Source: Nocardia africana NBRC 100379 (lineage in GTDB: Bacteria; Actinomycetota; Actinomycetes; Mycobacteriales; Mycobacteriaceae). From it: a stretch of 64,000 nt of DNA. The notes beneath the pieces were generated by a model, which saw only the letters and a program-made list of their open reading frames with translations, was not told the origin of the DNA and ran no database searches. Position numbers and translations under genes: made by a program. This document shows positions 25,214-33,330 of the stretch, piece after piece. Position 1 is the first letter of the stretch. Each line of letters opens with the position of its first letter. The stretch lies in assembly GCF_001612635.1 (NCBI RefSeq), contig NZ_BDAV01000004.1, forward strand, positions 62,001-126,000. The letters are read 5' to 3'.

Positions 25214-26359
25214 CTACTCCTCGGGCTTGGCGCTGGATTTCCACAGTCGGCACACCGGCACGATGTCTTCGTAAGCCGCGCACGACGACTGGCCCATAAC
25301 CACCTCTTCCGCAGGACAGCCGCCCATGCAGCCGCTGACTTTGCAGCCCTCACAGGAACTGTCGGCGAGCACGCCTGTGAACAGATCGAACTCGTTCGCC
25401 CCGGAATTGAGCTCGACTCGACCGTTCACCATTCGAGCGAAGTAGAGATCGGTGTCGAACAGGTACGAACAGACGTAGCACCGGCCGTCCGGGAAGATCG
25501 AAATTCGATCCAATGTCCGACCGATGCAGCCCTGGTAGCCTTCGTCGGCGTACCGCTGCATCTGATCCCGTCGGGCATACGTCGGCTGGTACCAGACGCG
25601 CGTGTTGTACTGCGGGGCAATCACATTGAGGCTGTCGGAGAAGTCGACCCATTCCGGTGGCGACATCGCTAGCTCCGGGTTGCCATGCCCGGTGCCTATT
25701 GTGGAAAACACGTGGAACTTCACCAGGCTGACGCCCAGCACGTCAGCGATGTCCAACAGCTGCAAGACATCTCGCTCATTGGCTTTGTTAACGGTACAGA
25801 TGATCCGGGTGTCGAAGCCCCGCTCGCACAGCTCCCGCGTGGTCTCCATCGCCTCATCGAAAGTGCCCTCGCCCCGCACCGCATCGTGGGTCTCCCGGCT
25901 GCCACCATCCAGGCTGACCTGCACATAGGCGAAGTCATCCGGAGCCAGCTGACGAAAGCGCCGAAGTGCCGGTTTCTGGGCGTTGGTCGTGGTGATGACG
26001 TGCTCGTAGCCGAGTTGGCGACTGAGCCGGATCACCTCGCAGTAATGCGGGTGCAGCGTCGGCTCTCCACCGAGAATGGTCAGTTTGCTCCCGCCGAGCC
26101 GGCGCCATGTGGTGAGCGTGTCGACGATTCTGGGCAGCGGCATCTTCAGCGCCCGATCCAGCCGCTCACCCATATAGCAGTGCTCGCAACGCAGCTGGCA
26201 CGCCTCGGTGATGTAGAGGTAGACGTTCCGGAAACGTCCATAGGCCACCCGTTCGATCTTCTGCGGTTGGGGAACATTCCCGCCCCGCGGCATCCGGGCG
26301 TGGCCGTAACCGTCGAGGCTCGTCCGCAGTGACGGCATGGGCAGATCTGTGCTTGTCAT
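25214..26359 (-). CDS. Radical SAM enzyme with SPASM-like C-terminus
   Basis: 381 residues. Start at ATG 26359, which overlaps the upstream stop as ATGA. The 4Fe-4S/SAM motif CQLRCEHC lies at 54-61, followed by GGEPTLH (the GGEP motif), VQVSLDGGSRETHDAVRG and RIICTVNKANE, typical of the peptide-modifying and sugar/antibiotic branches. The C-terminus has a Cys-rich SPASM-like region: GCIGRTLDRISIFPDGRCYVCS, then SCEGCKVSGCMGGCP and a final SSCAAYEDIVPVC, able to hold one or two auxiliary clusters. SPASM enzymes usually modify ribosomal peptides or carbohydrates; neither substrate is obvious here. It is flanked by the adenylate-kinase-like and cupin genes in one operon. Confidence 0.85.
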   Translation of the reverse strand: MTSTDLPMPSLRTSLDGYGHARMPRGGNVPQPQKIERVAYGRFRNVYLYITEACQLRCEHCYMGERLDRALKMPLPRIVDTLTTWRRLGGSKLTILGGEPTLHPHYCEVIRLSRQLGYEHVITTTNAQKPALRRFRQLAPDDFAYVQVSLDGGSRETHDAVRGEGTFDEAMETTRELCERGFDTRIICTVNKANERDVLQLLDIADVLGVSLVKFHVFSTIGTGHGNPELAMSPPEWVDFSDSLNVIAPQYNTRVWYQPTYARRDQMQRYADEGYQGCIGRTLDRISIFPDGRCYVCSYLFDTDLYFARMVNGRVELNSGANEFDLFTGVLADSSCEGCKVSGCMGGCPAEEVVMGQSSCAAYEDIVPVCRLWKSSAKPEE

Positions 26360-27039
26360 GACACTCGGCTCCGTGAAATAAGCAGGGGAGCAATCAGGTC
26401 GGCTGCCCCATGGATGGTGTTCGTTGTCTCGCACTCGGTGACAGCGATGCCCGAGGCCGTAAAGCCGGCGCGGATGCCCTCAGCTGCCTGCTGGTATCGC
26501 TGCAGGCGCGATCTGAAAAGCCCCGGCGAGTCGCCCCTCCGCGGATGTAGGAGACCACCACAGCGGCTGCACCGCCACGGGTCTTCGCCACTGGGGACTG
26601 CGGGTAGTCGTGGATCGTAGATCGGATCGCGCTCGCACCGGTGACACACCTTCCGGTTACGCGCCCGCTGCCGAAGGGTCCGAACGTCTGCCAGCACCTC
26701 GATCGGCTCGATATGCGGAGGCAGTTCCAACATCCACAGCGTGGCCAGCAATTGCCGCACCTGAGTGCCGGAGCCGGGGAAGTTGTCCAGCAACACCGTG
26801 TGAACATCCGGATCCGCATCCACCGCAGCGAAATAGTCGTCGAGTGCCTCCGCCACCGTGGCCCCATCGATCCAACCGAGACGCCGACTATCCGACGCGG
26901 TGGCGGCCAGTACCTGCTGTGGCACGTGTTCTCGAAGGCGAAATACTCGGCGTCCGGGCGATCGTCCCAGCTGTAATATCAGTGTGGTTTTACCCGCGGC
27001 CGGTGGGCCGAAGAGCGGAACTACCAGGGATAACGTCAC
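26356..27039 (-). CDS. Adenylate-kinase-like P-loop protein with zinc LID
   Basis: 227 residues from GTG 27039, with AGGAGAGGGG upstream. The P-loop GPPAAGKTT is at 11-19, and VLLDNFPGSGTQVRQLL matches the adenylate-kinase 'LIDGFPR...Q' NMP-binding helix. A zinc LID follows: CHRC (132, 135) and CSRC (157, 160) around ERDPIYDPRLPAVPSGEDPW. This is how Gram-positive Adk LIDs are built. It therefore probably phosphorylates a nucleoside monophosphate, or a nucleotide-like intermediate, rather than acting as the housekeeping Adk, which lies in ribosomal-protein clusters. First gene of the radical SAM operon. Confidence 0.8.
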   Translation of the reverse strand: MTLSLVVPLFGPPAAGKTTLILQLGRSPGRRVFRLREHVPQQVLAATASDSRRLGWIDGATVAEALDDYFAAVDADPDVHTVLLDNFPGSGTQVRQLLATLWMLELPPHIEPIEVLADVRTLRQRARNRKVCHRCERDPIYDPRLPAVPSGEDPWRCSRCGGLLHPRRGDSPGLFRSRLQRYQQAAEGIRAGFTASGIAVTECETTNTIHGAADLIAPLLISRSRVS

Positions 27040-27228
27040 GCCAACCCCTCTCCTGGCGGCCAGTTTCAAAGACGACTCAAGAGTTGGCTGCTCCCCCCGA
27101 GATGACCACGCCACTGGTGTATGCGCGGTATGCGCCGAACGTATGGCGGGCAGGTGTTGGCCCTGTTACAGTCGCGCGACCAGGGCAAACGGGTGGGGTC
27201 ACGGCACCCAGAACAATCCGGAGTAGCC

Positions 27229-28668
27229 ATGAATCGGGGATCTGACCAACAGCGCTACTGCGGTCGTTGCGGCGGCAGGCTCAACAGCTACAACGTGCAA
27301 ATACTCTGTGGCGCTTGCGAACTCGTTGCCCGCGACGAGCTACACCAGCCACCTGCCGTGCCACCCGGGTTTTGGCAGACCGACCAGATGCGCGATTCCC
27401 TGGGCACCTGGCACATGGGCCGAGTGATCTTTGCCTACAGGACGCATCCGTACCACGGTCGGCAACTGCCGCAGGAATTGGTCGCCGGATGGCTCGGACT
27501 CACACAGGCCCAGCTCAGCCGGATCGAAAAGGGCGACGCACCGGAACAGCTGTCCAAATTGATCCGCTGGTCGCAGTGCCTCGGTATACCGAGCGGGCTC
27601 CTGTGGTTCAAGGTGCCGCAGATCGACGATATCGATGCCAGCGATGCCTCCGAAACAGGAACTGCTGCAAGCCATGACACTGTCGACCTGGCTCGATGGC
27701 TGGCGTCGAACGGTGCGAGTCCTCCTCCTTCGAAGCATGCCGACGAACTCGAGCGCGTCGGCCGAGCCCTCGAAGACGCACGCCGCTACTTCGACGGGAC
27801 CATCATCGACTTCTTTCGTGCCCAACTCGAGCGCTGCAAGCGTGACGACGGCGCTCTGGGGCCGGCAGCCGCCCTACCATTGGTGCTCGGTGTGATCGGC
27901 GCTGTCCAGCGGCACGGTAAAGACGTTCCCTCGGACATCCGCCGACGACTCCTGGCGGTCGGCGCTGACGGAGCCGAATTCGCCGGCTGGCTGTACCGCG
28001 ACCTCCACGACCCGTTGACCGCGCAGCTGCTGTACGACCGCGCGATGGAGTGGGCGCAGGCCGCGGGCAGCTTGCCCATGCAGGGCTACATACTGCTCAA
28101 GAAATCCCAGATGGCATATGAAACCCGCGACACTGCAACGCTTCTGACGCTCGCCCAAGCGGCAAAAGAAGGCCCATGGCAGCTGCCGGCATACGTCCAG
28201 GCAGAAGTAGTGCAGCAAGAGGCCCTGGGGTTGGCAATGACTGGCGCGCCAGCCAAAGTCGTGCAAATCAACCTCGGCCAAGCCCAGGAACTGCTGAGCG
28301 GCGCCGGCGATGGGCGAGACCACGAACTCGTGAGCTACTTCAACCAGGACACACTCCTCGTACGCTCGGCTTGCTGCTACACCGAAGCCGGCAAACCGCA
28401 GACTGCGAGCCAGCTCTTCGGCCAGGTGCTTTTGAATAGCTCCCTATCCCGGCGCGACGTCGGATTCTTCGGCGCTCGCCGAGCTAAGGCCCTGGCACTC
28501 TCCGGCGAGCCCGACGAAGCCGCGACAGTGGCCGCGCAGTCAGTTGCTGTGGCACGCGAAACGCACTCGGAGCGAACAATGAATGTCATCGTCGATGTCG
28601 TACGCACGCTCGACCCGTGGAGACACCGGCCCCAGGTTCGACAACTTCGCGAACTGTTACTGCCGTGA
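27229..28668 (+). CDS. XRE-type regulator with N-terminal zinc ribbon and TPR-like C-terminus
   Basis: 479 residues from ATG 27229 (CGGAG upstream). The first 30 residues hold two CxxC pairs (YCGRCGG and LCGACE), a small zinc ribbon. An HTH follows at about 80-105 (LPQELVAGWLGLTQAQLSRI, EKG), and the rest is alpha-helical, TPR-like (AQLLYDRAMEWAQAAGSLPM, QTASQLFGQVLL). XRE-TPR proteins in actinobacteria sense small molecules or peptides and control adjacent genes. It is divergent from the Adk-like/radical SAM/cupin operon, with about 190 bp between, so it is the likely regulator of that cluster. Confidence 0.85.
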   Translation: MNRGSDQQRYCGRCGGRLNSYNVQILCGACELVARDELHQPPAVPPGFWQTDQMRDSLGTWHMGRVIFAYRTHPYHGRQLPQELVAGWLGLTQAQLSRIEKGDAPEQLSKLIRWSQCLGIPSGLLWFKVPQIDDIDASDASETGTAASHDTVDLARWLASNGASPPPSKHADELERVGRALEDARRYFDGTIIDFFRAQLERCKRDDGALGPAAALPLVLGVIGAVQRHGKDVPSDIRRRLLAVGADGAEFAGWLYRDLHDPLTAQLLYDRAMEWAQAAGSLPMQGYILLKKSQMAYETRDTATLLTLAQAAKEGPWQLPAYVQAEVVQQEALGLAMTGAPAKVVQINLGQAQELLSGAGDGRDHELVSYFNQDTLLVRSACCYTEAGKPQTASQLFGQVLLNSSLSRRDVGFFGARRAKALALSGEPDEAATVAAQSVAVARETHSERTMNVIVDVVRTLDPWRHRPQVRQLRELLLP

Positions 28669-29520
28669 TACGGAATCTGTTGTGAGCCAACGCGTAACGA
28701 CGCCGATGACCTCAGCTTGGTATTCCTGGCTCTTCGGGTTCAGGTACTGCGGATCATCGTGAACCGCGAACCCGTGCTGCGATCCTTCGATCTCGATCAA
28801 CTCGACGGGCGCAGTGAATTTGGAGGCGGCCTCGCGGGAGCCGCTGATCGGCACCAGGGTGTCGGCGTTTCCGTGGACGATCAAAGTCGGCGTCTTGATT
28901 TCGCCCAGCACCTCGTTCGGCTTGAGCCAGAAGACTTCGTTCAGCAGCGGCCTACCGTGCTTCAGGGACGGCGTGAATTGAACGGCGCCAGTCTCATTCA
29001 GCTCTGCCGCTCGTTCATCGCTGATGACGTCGTTCGTCCAGTAATCACGGCTGTCGATCGTCCGCCACTTGTAGTCGAACTGCGGATTCAGCAGCACCAG
29101 CCGATCGATATCCTCCGGCCGCTTCGCCGCGTAGTAGGCGCAGACTCCGCCACCGAAGCTGGCACCCAGCAGACCAACCTCCCTCGCGCCCACAACGTCG
29201 CGCAGGTAAGCAAGATTCACCCTGACGTCGTTGAGAATGGTCGCAAGAGTTAGCTCTTCCTGTCGTCCTTCGCTTTCGCCGTGACCACGGAGATCGAACC
29301 GTAGCGACGTCACCCCGCCTTGTGCGAGGCCGGCAGCGAGGCGAGTGAAGAACCCGCCCTCGTCCCGTGTGACACCGCCGCCGTGCACCATCACGACGGC
29401 ACGCCCAGTCGTGTGGTCGGGCGCGACGAGAGTGCCCGTCAGGTGTAGGCCGTCGAGACTACGGACCTTGATGGTGGTGCTCGTCAGTGCCACGGAACCA
29501 GTCAACCAGAGCCTCACCAT
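28657..29520 (-). CDS. Alpha/beta hydrolase
   Basis: About 287 residues; start taken at ATG 29520 (GTG 29493 is an alternative). Alpha/beta-hydrolase features are in order: AVVMVHGGGVTRDEGGF (oxyanion HGGG), LRFDLRGHGESEG, VGLLGASFGGGVC with the nucleophile Ser in G-A-S-F-G, LIVHGNADTLVPISG with the acid Asp, and EIEGSQHGFAVHDDP with His. It looks like an esterase or acyl-hydrolase of small molecules. It converges on the XRE regulator gene and overlaps its 3' end by 12 bases. Substrate unknown. Confidence 0.85.
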   Translation of the reverse strand: MVRLWLTGSVALTSTTIKVRSLDGLHLTGTLVAPDHTTGRAVVMVHGGGVTRDEGGFFTRLAAGLAQGGVTSLRFDLRGHGESEGRQEELTLATILNDVRVNLAYLRDVVGAREVGLLGASFGGGVCAYYAAKRPEDIDRLVLLNPQFDYKWRTIDSRDYWTNDVISDERAAELNETGAVQFTPSLKHGRPLLNEVFWLKPNEVLGEIKTPTLIVHGNADTLVPISGSREAASKFTAPVELIEIEGSQHGFAVHDDPQYLNPKSQEYQAEVIGVVTRWLTTDSVSRQ

Positions 29521-30056
29521 CACTGCAGTACCGCCTGAGATTCTCCGATGAAAAAGAGCAAGATTCGATATACCCCTTCCCCTTTGGCGACGCAGATGGA
29601 AGCCTCGAACGCATCTGGCGTAGCGCGAGGAACTCGATCGGAACCGAATCGAGGCCTCGACCATGTTGCGACTCTGGACATTCCGCCAAGGTAGTTGCGC
29701 CGACAATTGCGAACACAGCTGCACGCCCGGCACGCCGAGCGCACTAGTCGGATTCGGAAGCTGTCCCCCCGCGGCTGCCTACATATCGCCACCGATTCTC
29801 ACTTCCGCGGCGACCGCGCTTCCGCCCGATGCGGGCAGCATGACTGAGGGACTCGGCTTCCGCCAGGCGGTACAGCGTCGCCCTCCACGCCGGCTGCTTC
29901 AGCCACGCTGGTTTCTCACCGGCAGAGCACATAAGCAGCTATCTTCCAGCGAACATTCGGTTCTTGTAATTCGATGCAGAGCCGAGAATCTTCATACCCG
30001 CAGCCAGTCTCGAACAGCCCGCAGTTCGGCCGCACGGCGCCTCTCAGGAATGTCCG
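29521..30056. other. No gene recognised
   Basis: About 540 bases between the hydrolase gene and the recombinase leader. Competing short frames show no gene-like codon pattern. Confidence 0.45.
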
Positions 30057-30212
30057 ATGCCTAGCGGCGGCGGCAGACCTATCGGCGAGCGACGTGAGCA
30101 TCACCTGGTCGTCGAAAGCGATCGGCGCGAGCCGCCGGATCTTCGCAGGCTGAGCCGAGTCGTCATCGAGCTGGCGAAAGAGTCGAAAACCACCGAGGAG
30201 GAAACCCGTTGA
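30057..30212 (+). CDS. Small leader ORF coupled to the serine recombinase
   Basis: 51 residues, charged (MPSGGGRPIGERREHHLVV start, ELAKESKTTEEETR end). Its TGA overlaps the recombinase TTG start as TTGA, so translation is coupled. AGGAA precedes the ATG. Comparable short ORFs occur upstream of actinobacterial serine recombinases. Confidence 0.55.
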   Translation: MPSGGGRPIGERREHHLVVESDRREPPDLRRLSRVVIELAKESKTTEEETR

Positions 30213-31894
30213 ACGGCACCGTCGCGCTCGCCGTCGCCTACCTGCGCGTCTCGGACAAGAAGCAACTGAACACCGCCATCGACATCGACCCCGACGGCAA
30301 TTCCATTGCCACCCAACGCACGATCGTCGAACAACGAGCCCACACACTGCCCGCCCAGATCGTCCAGGAATTCGTCGAGCCAGGAGTCTCGGCCCAGTCG
30401 ATCGAAAAGCGCCCCGCGTTCCAGCGGATGCTTACCTACCTTCAGCAGAACCCGCAGATCAAGTACGTCATCGTCTACATGCGCTCCCGCGCCTTCCGCA
30501 ACTACATCGACGCCGCTATCACCAAACGCCAACTCGACCTGCTGGGCGTGAAGCTGATATCGGCCAAGGAAGACTTCGGCGACGGCATCTACGGCGACAT
30601 GATGGCCGCCATCACCGACATCTTCAACGACACCCAGAATCGGTTGTCGGGCCAGGACATCAGCACCAAGATGCTGAACAAGGCCATGAACGGCGGCACC
30701 TGCAGCCGGGCCAAACTCGGCTACGTCAACGCACGGATCACCGTCGAGGGCCGCCAGGTCAACACCATCAAGACCGACGAAGAACGCGCATCACTGGTCG
30801 TTCGGGCATGGGAACTCTACGCGACCGGCGATTACTCGATCGAGGACCTCGAAGCAGCAATGGCCGACATGGGCCTCACATCCCGCCCGACCGGCGCCCG
30901 CCCGAATCCACGCCCCGTCTCCGCGGCGACCCTCCACAACATGCTGCGCGATCCCTACTACGTCGGCTACGTCACCTGGAAAGGCCAGATCTATCCAGGC
31001 CGGCACGAGCCACTGATCGACCACGAACTCTTCGAACGTGTGCAGAACGTCTTGCGCAAACGCAGCGGCAACGGCACCCGGGACCGCATACACGCCCACT
31101 ACCTGAAAGGGTGGCTGTTCTGCGCACGCTGCCGAGACCAAGACACCACCGCCAGGTTGGTCTACAACGTCTCCACCGGCCGCAACCGAGTGCGGTACGC
31201 CTACTTCGTCTGCCGCAGGAGCAAACAAGGCCTCTGCGACCTCCCCCACCTGCCGGCCGAGACCGTCGAAGAAGCGATCCTCGACCACTACCGCACCCTG
31301 CAGCTGCCGACCGACTTCGCCACCACGACGCGACGCCTGCTCGAACAGGTCGTCTCCGACGAGCAGAACACCACCCGAGAGTTGCACGCCAACCTGAACC
31401 GCCAACTGAAGGAACTCGACCAGAGCGAAAACCGGTTGGTCGATCTGCTCGCCGATGGCTCGATGCCCCAAGCCAAGGTGCGCATGAAACTCATCGAGAT
31501 CAAAGCTCAGCGCAACCGCATCGAAGCAGCGCTCACCAACACTTCCGAAGAACTCAGCGTCGGAACGACGGTTCTACGTCACGCCCTCGACCTCATCGCC
31601 GACCCCTACAGCCTGTATCTGGACGCAGGCCCAGACGTGCGGCGACTGCTGAACGAGACGTTCTTCGAGTGCTTCTACATCGATGACCTGGAAGACGCCA
31701 CAGCACTACGAATCACCGACGACAAGACCGGCAAGTTCGCTGACCTTCACTCAGCAGCCCGAAACCACCCAAATCGGACGGCGGACAAACCCAGGACAAG
31801 CTGCCGCGATGCACGCCTGCGGACGGTCACTGTTTCGAATAAAGAGGTTCTGGTGGTCCCAGCTGGTTTCGAACCAGCGACCTCTCGCGTGTGA
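30209..31894 (+). CDS. Large serine recombinase reading into tRNA-Val
   Basis: 561 residues. N-terminal resolvase domain with catalytic Ser15 in AYLRVSDKKQL, then EFVEPGVSAQSIEKRPAFQR and YMRSRAFRNYIDAAI (Arg residues of the active site). A recombinase domain (KLGYVNARI, LHNMLRDPYYVGYVTWKGQI) and a zinc ribbon (FCARCRDQDTT ... VCRRSKQGLCDL) are followed by a coiled coil around 400-460. The start is TTG 30209. The last codons (VPAGFEPATSRV) are encoded inside the tRNA-Val gene on the other strand, and the TGA overlaps the anticodon. It is the likely integrase of the left-hand island, with its attachment site in that tRNA. Confidence 0.9.
   Translation: MNGTVALAVAYLRVSDKKQLNTAIDIDPDGNSIATQRTIVEQRAHTLPAQIVQEFVEPGVSAQSIEKRPAFQRMLTYLQQNPQIKYVIVYMRSRAFRNYIDAAITKRQLDLLGVKLISAKEDFGDGIYGDMMAAITDIFNDTQNRLSGQDISTKMLNKAMNGGTCSRAKLGYVNARITVEGRQVNTIKTDEERASLVVRAWELYATGDYSIEDLEAAMADMGLTSRPTGARPNPRPVSAATLHNMLRDPYYVGYVTWKGQIYPGRHEPLIDHELFERVQNVLRKRSGNGTRDRIHAHYLKGWLFCARCRDQDTTARLVYNVSTGRNRVRYAYFVCRRSKQGLCDLPHLPAETVEEAILDHYRTLQLPTDFATTTRRLLEQVVSDEQNTTRELHANLNRQLKELDQSENRLVDLLADGSMPQAKVRMKLIEIKAQRNRIEAALTNTSEELSVGTTVLRHALDLIADPYSLYLDAGPDVRRLLNETFFECFYIDDLEDATALRITDDKTGKFADLHSAARNHPNRTADKPRTSCRDARLRTVTVSNKEVLVVPAGFEPATSRV
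31851..31894 (-). other. Candidate attachment site: tRNA-Val 3' half inside the recombinase gene
   Basis: The 3' half of tRNA-Val (T arm, variable region and part of the anticodon loop, with encoded CCA) doubles as the 3' coding end of the recombinase. This is how an integrase-borne attP would preserve the tRNA. I found no second copy of this 44-base block elsewhere in the window, so the left end is outside it or has been lost. Confidence 0.6.
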
Positions 31895-31925
31895 GGCGAG
31901 CGCTCTCCCGCTGAGCTATGGGACC
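31851..31925 (-). tRNA. tRNA-Val (CAC)
   Basis: Cloverleaf folds: acceptor GGTCCCA/TGGGACC, D arm TAGCTCAGCGGGAGAGC, anticodon stem CTCGC/GCGAG with loop CTCACAC (anticodon CAC), T arm GCTGGTTCGAAACCAGC, discriminator A and encoded CCA. It decodes GUG. Confidence 0.95.
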
Positions 31926-32446
31926 CGGGGAATTCGGGGCGGCTGGGGTGCCGTTCCGAACGAGAAGGAACCTTAACACGCATCCCCGGGGTCACACCAA
32001 ATCGGGGCTTGACCTGGGTGTTTCAGTCGGTCGGCGATGGACGGAACATGAACGGACACAGACGTTCTCGTCGGCCGGCTCGCCGGGCAGTCCACCCTCG
32101 CCGCCGGTGTGAAGCATCGCGAGCATTGGGCGGGGCCGGTGCCCGACCGGGCCCCGCGGGTTGCGGTTTGCCGCGCTGCGGGACGAGGACCGACCGTGCT
32201 GCCGCACCACCGGCTCTCCGCCGCAACCCCGGCACGGCGACGGATGCCGCTTCAAGGATCGGCGCCCGGCGGGCACCGCGCCGCCGCCACCGACGCCGGT
32301 GTCATCCCATGGGCACCCCCCGCAAAACACACCGGTGTTATTCACTTTTACCCCTATCTACCAGGCGATTTGTTGACGGTGCGGGTTGTGGGCTAATGTT
32401 CTCTCTCGCAGCCGGAAGGGGCCGAAAAGCCCCGGAGACGCAGCAT
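31926..32446. other. Intergenic region upstream of the tRNA cluster
   Basis: About 520 bases with no gene recognised. The only clear signal is the promoter just before tRNA-Gly. Confidence 0.5.
32373..32399 (+). promoter_or_regulatory. Promoter for the tRNA cluster
   Basis: TTGACG and TAATGT separated by 15 bases, about 48 bases upstream of tRNA-Gly and in locally AT-richer DNA. The spacer is short by two, but it is the best sigma-70-type match before the tRNAs. Confidence 0.45.
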
Positions 32447-32519
32447 GCGGATGTAGCGCAGTTGGTAGCGCATCACCTTGCCAAGGTGAGGGTCGCGGGT
32501 TCGAATCCCGTCATCCGCT
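32447..32519 (+). tRNA. tRNA-Gly (GCC)
   Basis: Acceptor GCGGATG/CATCCGC, D arm TAGCGCAGTTGGTAGCGC, anticodon loop TTGCCAA in stem CACC/GGTG, T arm GCGGGTTCGAATCCCGT, discriminator T. Anticodon GCC. Confidence 0.95.
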
Positions 32520-32542
32520 CGAAGGCCAACCCGGCCTTGGTT

Positions 32543-32613
32543 GGCGGTGTGGCCGAGTGGTGAGGCAACGGCCTGCAAAGCCGTGCACACGGGTTCGATT
32601 CCCGTCGCCGCCT
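32543..32613 (+). tRNA. tRNA-Cys (GCA)
   Basis: Acceptor GGCGGTG/CGCCGCC (one G-T pair), anticodon stem CGGC/GCCG around CTGCAAA (anticodon GCA), T arm CGGGTTCGATTCCCG, discriminator T. Confidence 0.95.
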
Positions 32614-32629
32614 CTAGTAGGCGAACCAC

Positions 32630-32704
32630 GCGCGATTAGCTCAGCGGGAGAGCGCTTCCCTGACACGGAAGAGGTCACTGGTTCAATCCCAGTATCGCGC
32701 ACCA
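32630..32704 (+). tRNA. tRNA-Val (GAC)
   Basis: Acceptor GCGCGAT/ATCGCGC, D arm TAGCTCAGCGGGAGAGC, anticodon stem CTTCC/GGAAG around CTGACAC (anticodon GAC), T arm ACTGGTTCAATCCCAGT, discriminator A with encoded CCA. Decodes GUC/GUU. Confidence 0.95.
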
Positions 32705-32719
32705 ACGAAATAGCAGGTC

Positions 32720-32747
32720 AGCCCCGGTTTCGACCGGGGCTTTCTTG
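32720..32747 (+). terminator. Rho-independent terminator of the tRNA cluster
   Basis: AGCCCCGG, loop TTTCGA, CCGGGGCT, then TTCTTG: an 8-bp GC-rich stem followed by a T-rich tail, 16 bases after the last tRNA. Confidence 0.8.
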
Positions 32748-32850
32748 TATCCGCGTCAGGGACGTATCAACACGTGGACGACTGTGTCCGCCGTCTCATC
32801 GCTTGGGATACGGTCGAAGCCCAGCAAGCCGAGCGGCGAGGAGAGATGTC

Positions 32851-33309
32851 GTGCGCGATTCGGTAACCGTCCACATGGCGGCGTCGCCGGCACAGGTGTG
32901 GGCGGTGGTCAGCGATATCACCCGGATCGGTGAATTCAGCCCCGAGACGTTCGAGGCCGAATGGGTCGGGGGCGCAACGGGTCCCGCCGTGGGAGCGAAG
33001 TTCCGGGGGCATGTGCGGCGCAATCAACTGGGGCCCGTTTACTGGACCACGTGCAGAGTCGAGGTGTGCGAGCCCGAACGCGAGTTCGCCTACACCGTGC
33101 TCGGGCCCGGAGGGATGAGCATCAACCGGTGGGGTTATCGGCTGGAACAGCGCGACGGCGGCACCGACGTCACCGAATCGTTCGAGCTCGCGGCGATCCT
33201 GCCGTTGCGGCTGTACTGGTCGGCGCTCGGGTGGGCGCGTGGGCGGCGCAACCACAACGACATGGCCATCACCCTCAACCGGATGAAGATCGCCGTCGAA
33301 CACCGCTGA
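32851..33309 (+). CDS. SRPBCC (START-like) polyketide cyclase/dehydrase-type protein
   Basis: 152 residues from GTG 32851 with GAGGAGA upstream. The helix-grip pattern is clear: VTVHMAASPAQVWAVVSDIT, FEAEWVGGATGPAVGAKFRG, WTTCRVEVCEPEREFAY, and INRWGYRLEQRDGGTDVTES with a C-terminal helix (GWARGRRNHNDMAITLNRM). Proteins of this family bind hydrophobic ligands or act as aromatase/cyclase-like enzymes; stand-alone copies in Nocardia and Mycobacterium are mostly uncharacterised. Convergent with the ArsR-type regulator gene. Confidence 0.8.
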   Translation: MRDSVTVHMAASPAQVWAVVSDITRIGEFSPETFEAEWVGGATGPAVGAKFRGHVRRNQLGPVYWTTCRVEVCEPEREFAYTVLGPGGMSINRWGYRLEQRDGGTDVTESFELAAILPLRLYWSALGWARGRRNHNDMAITLNRMKIAVEHR

Positions 33310-33330
33310 GGACGGTGTGCTCGGCGCGGG

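Noticed and set aside
1..31850. Left attachment-site copy of tRNA-Val 3' end
   Set aside because: No second copy of the tRNA 3' block noticed in the left part of the window; a computed search would settle it.
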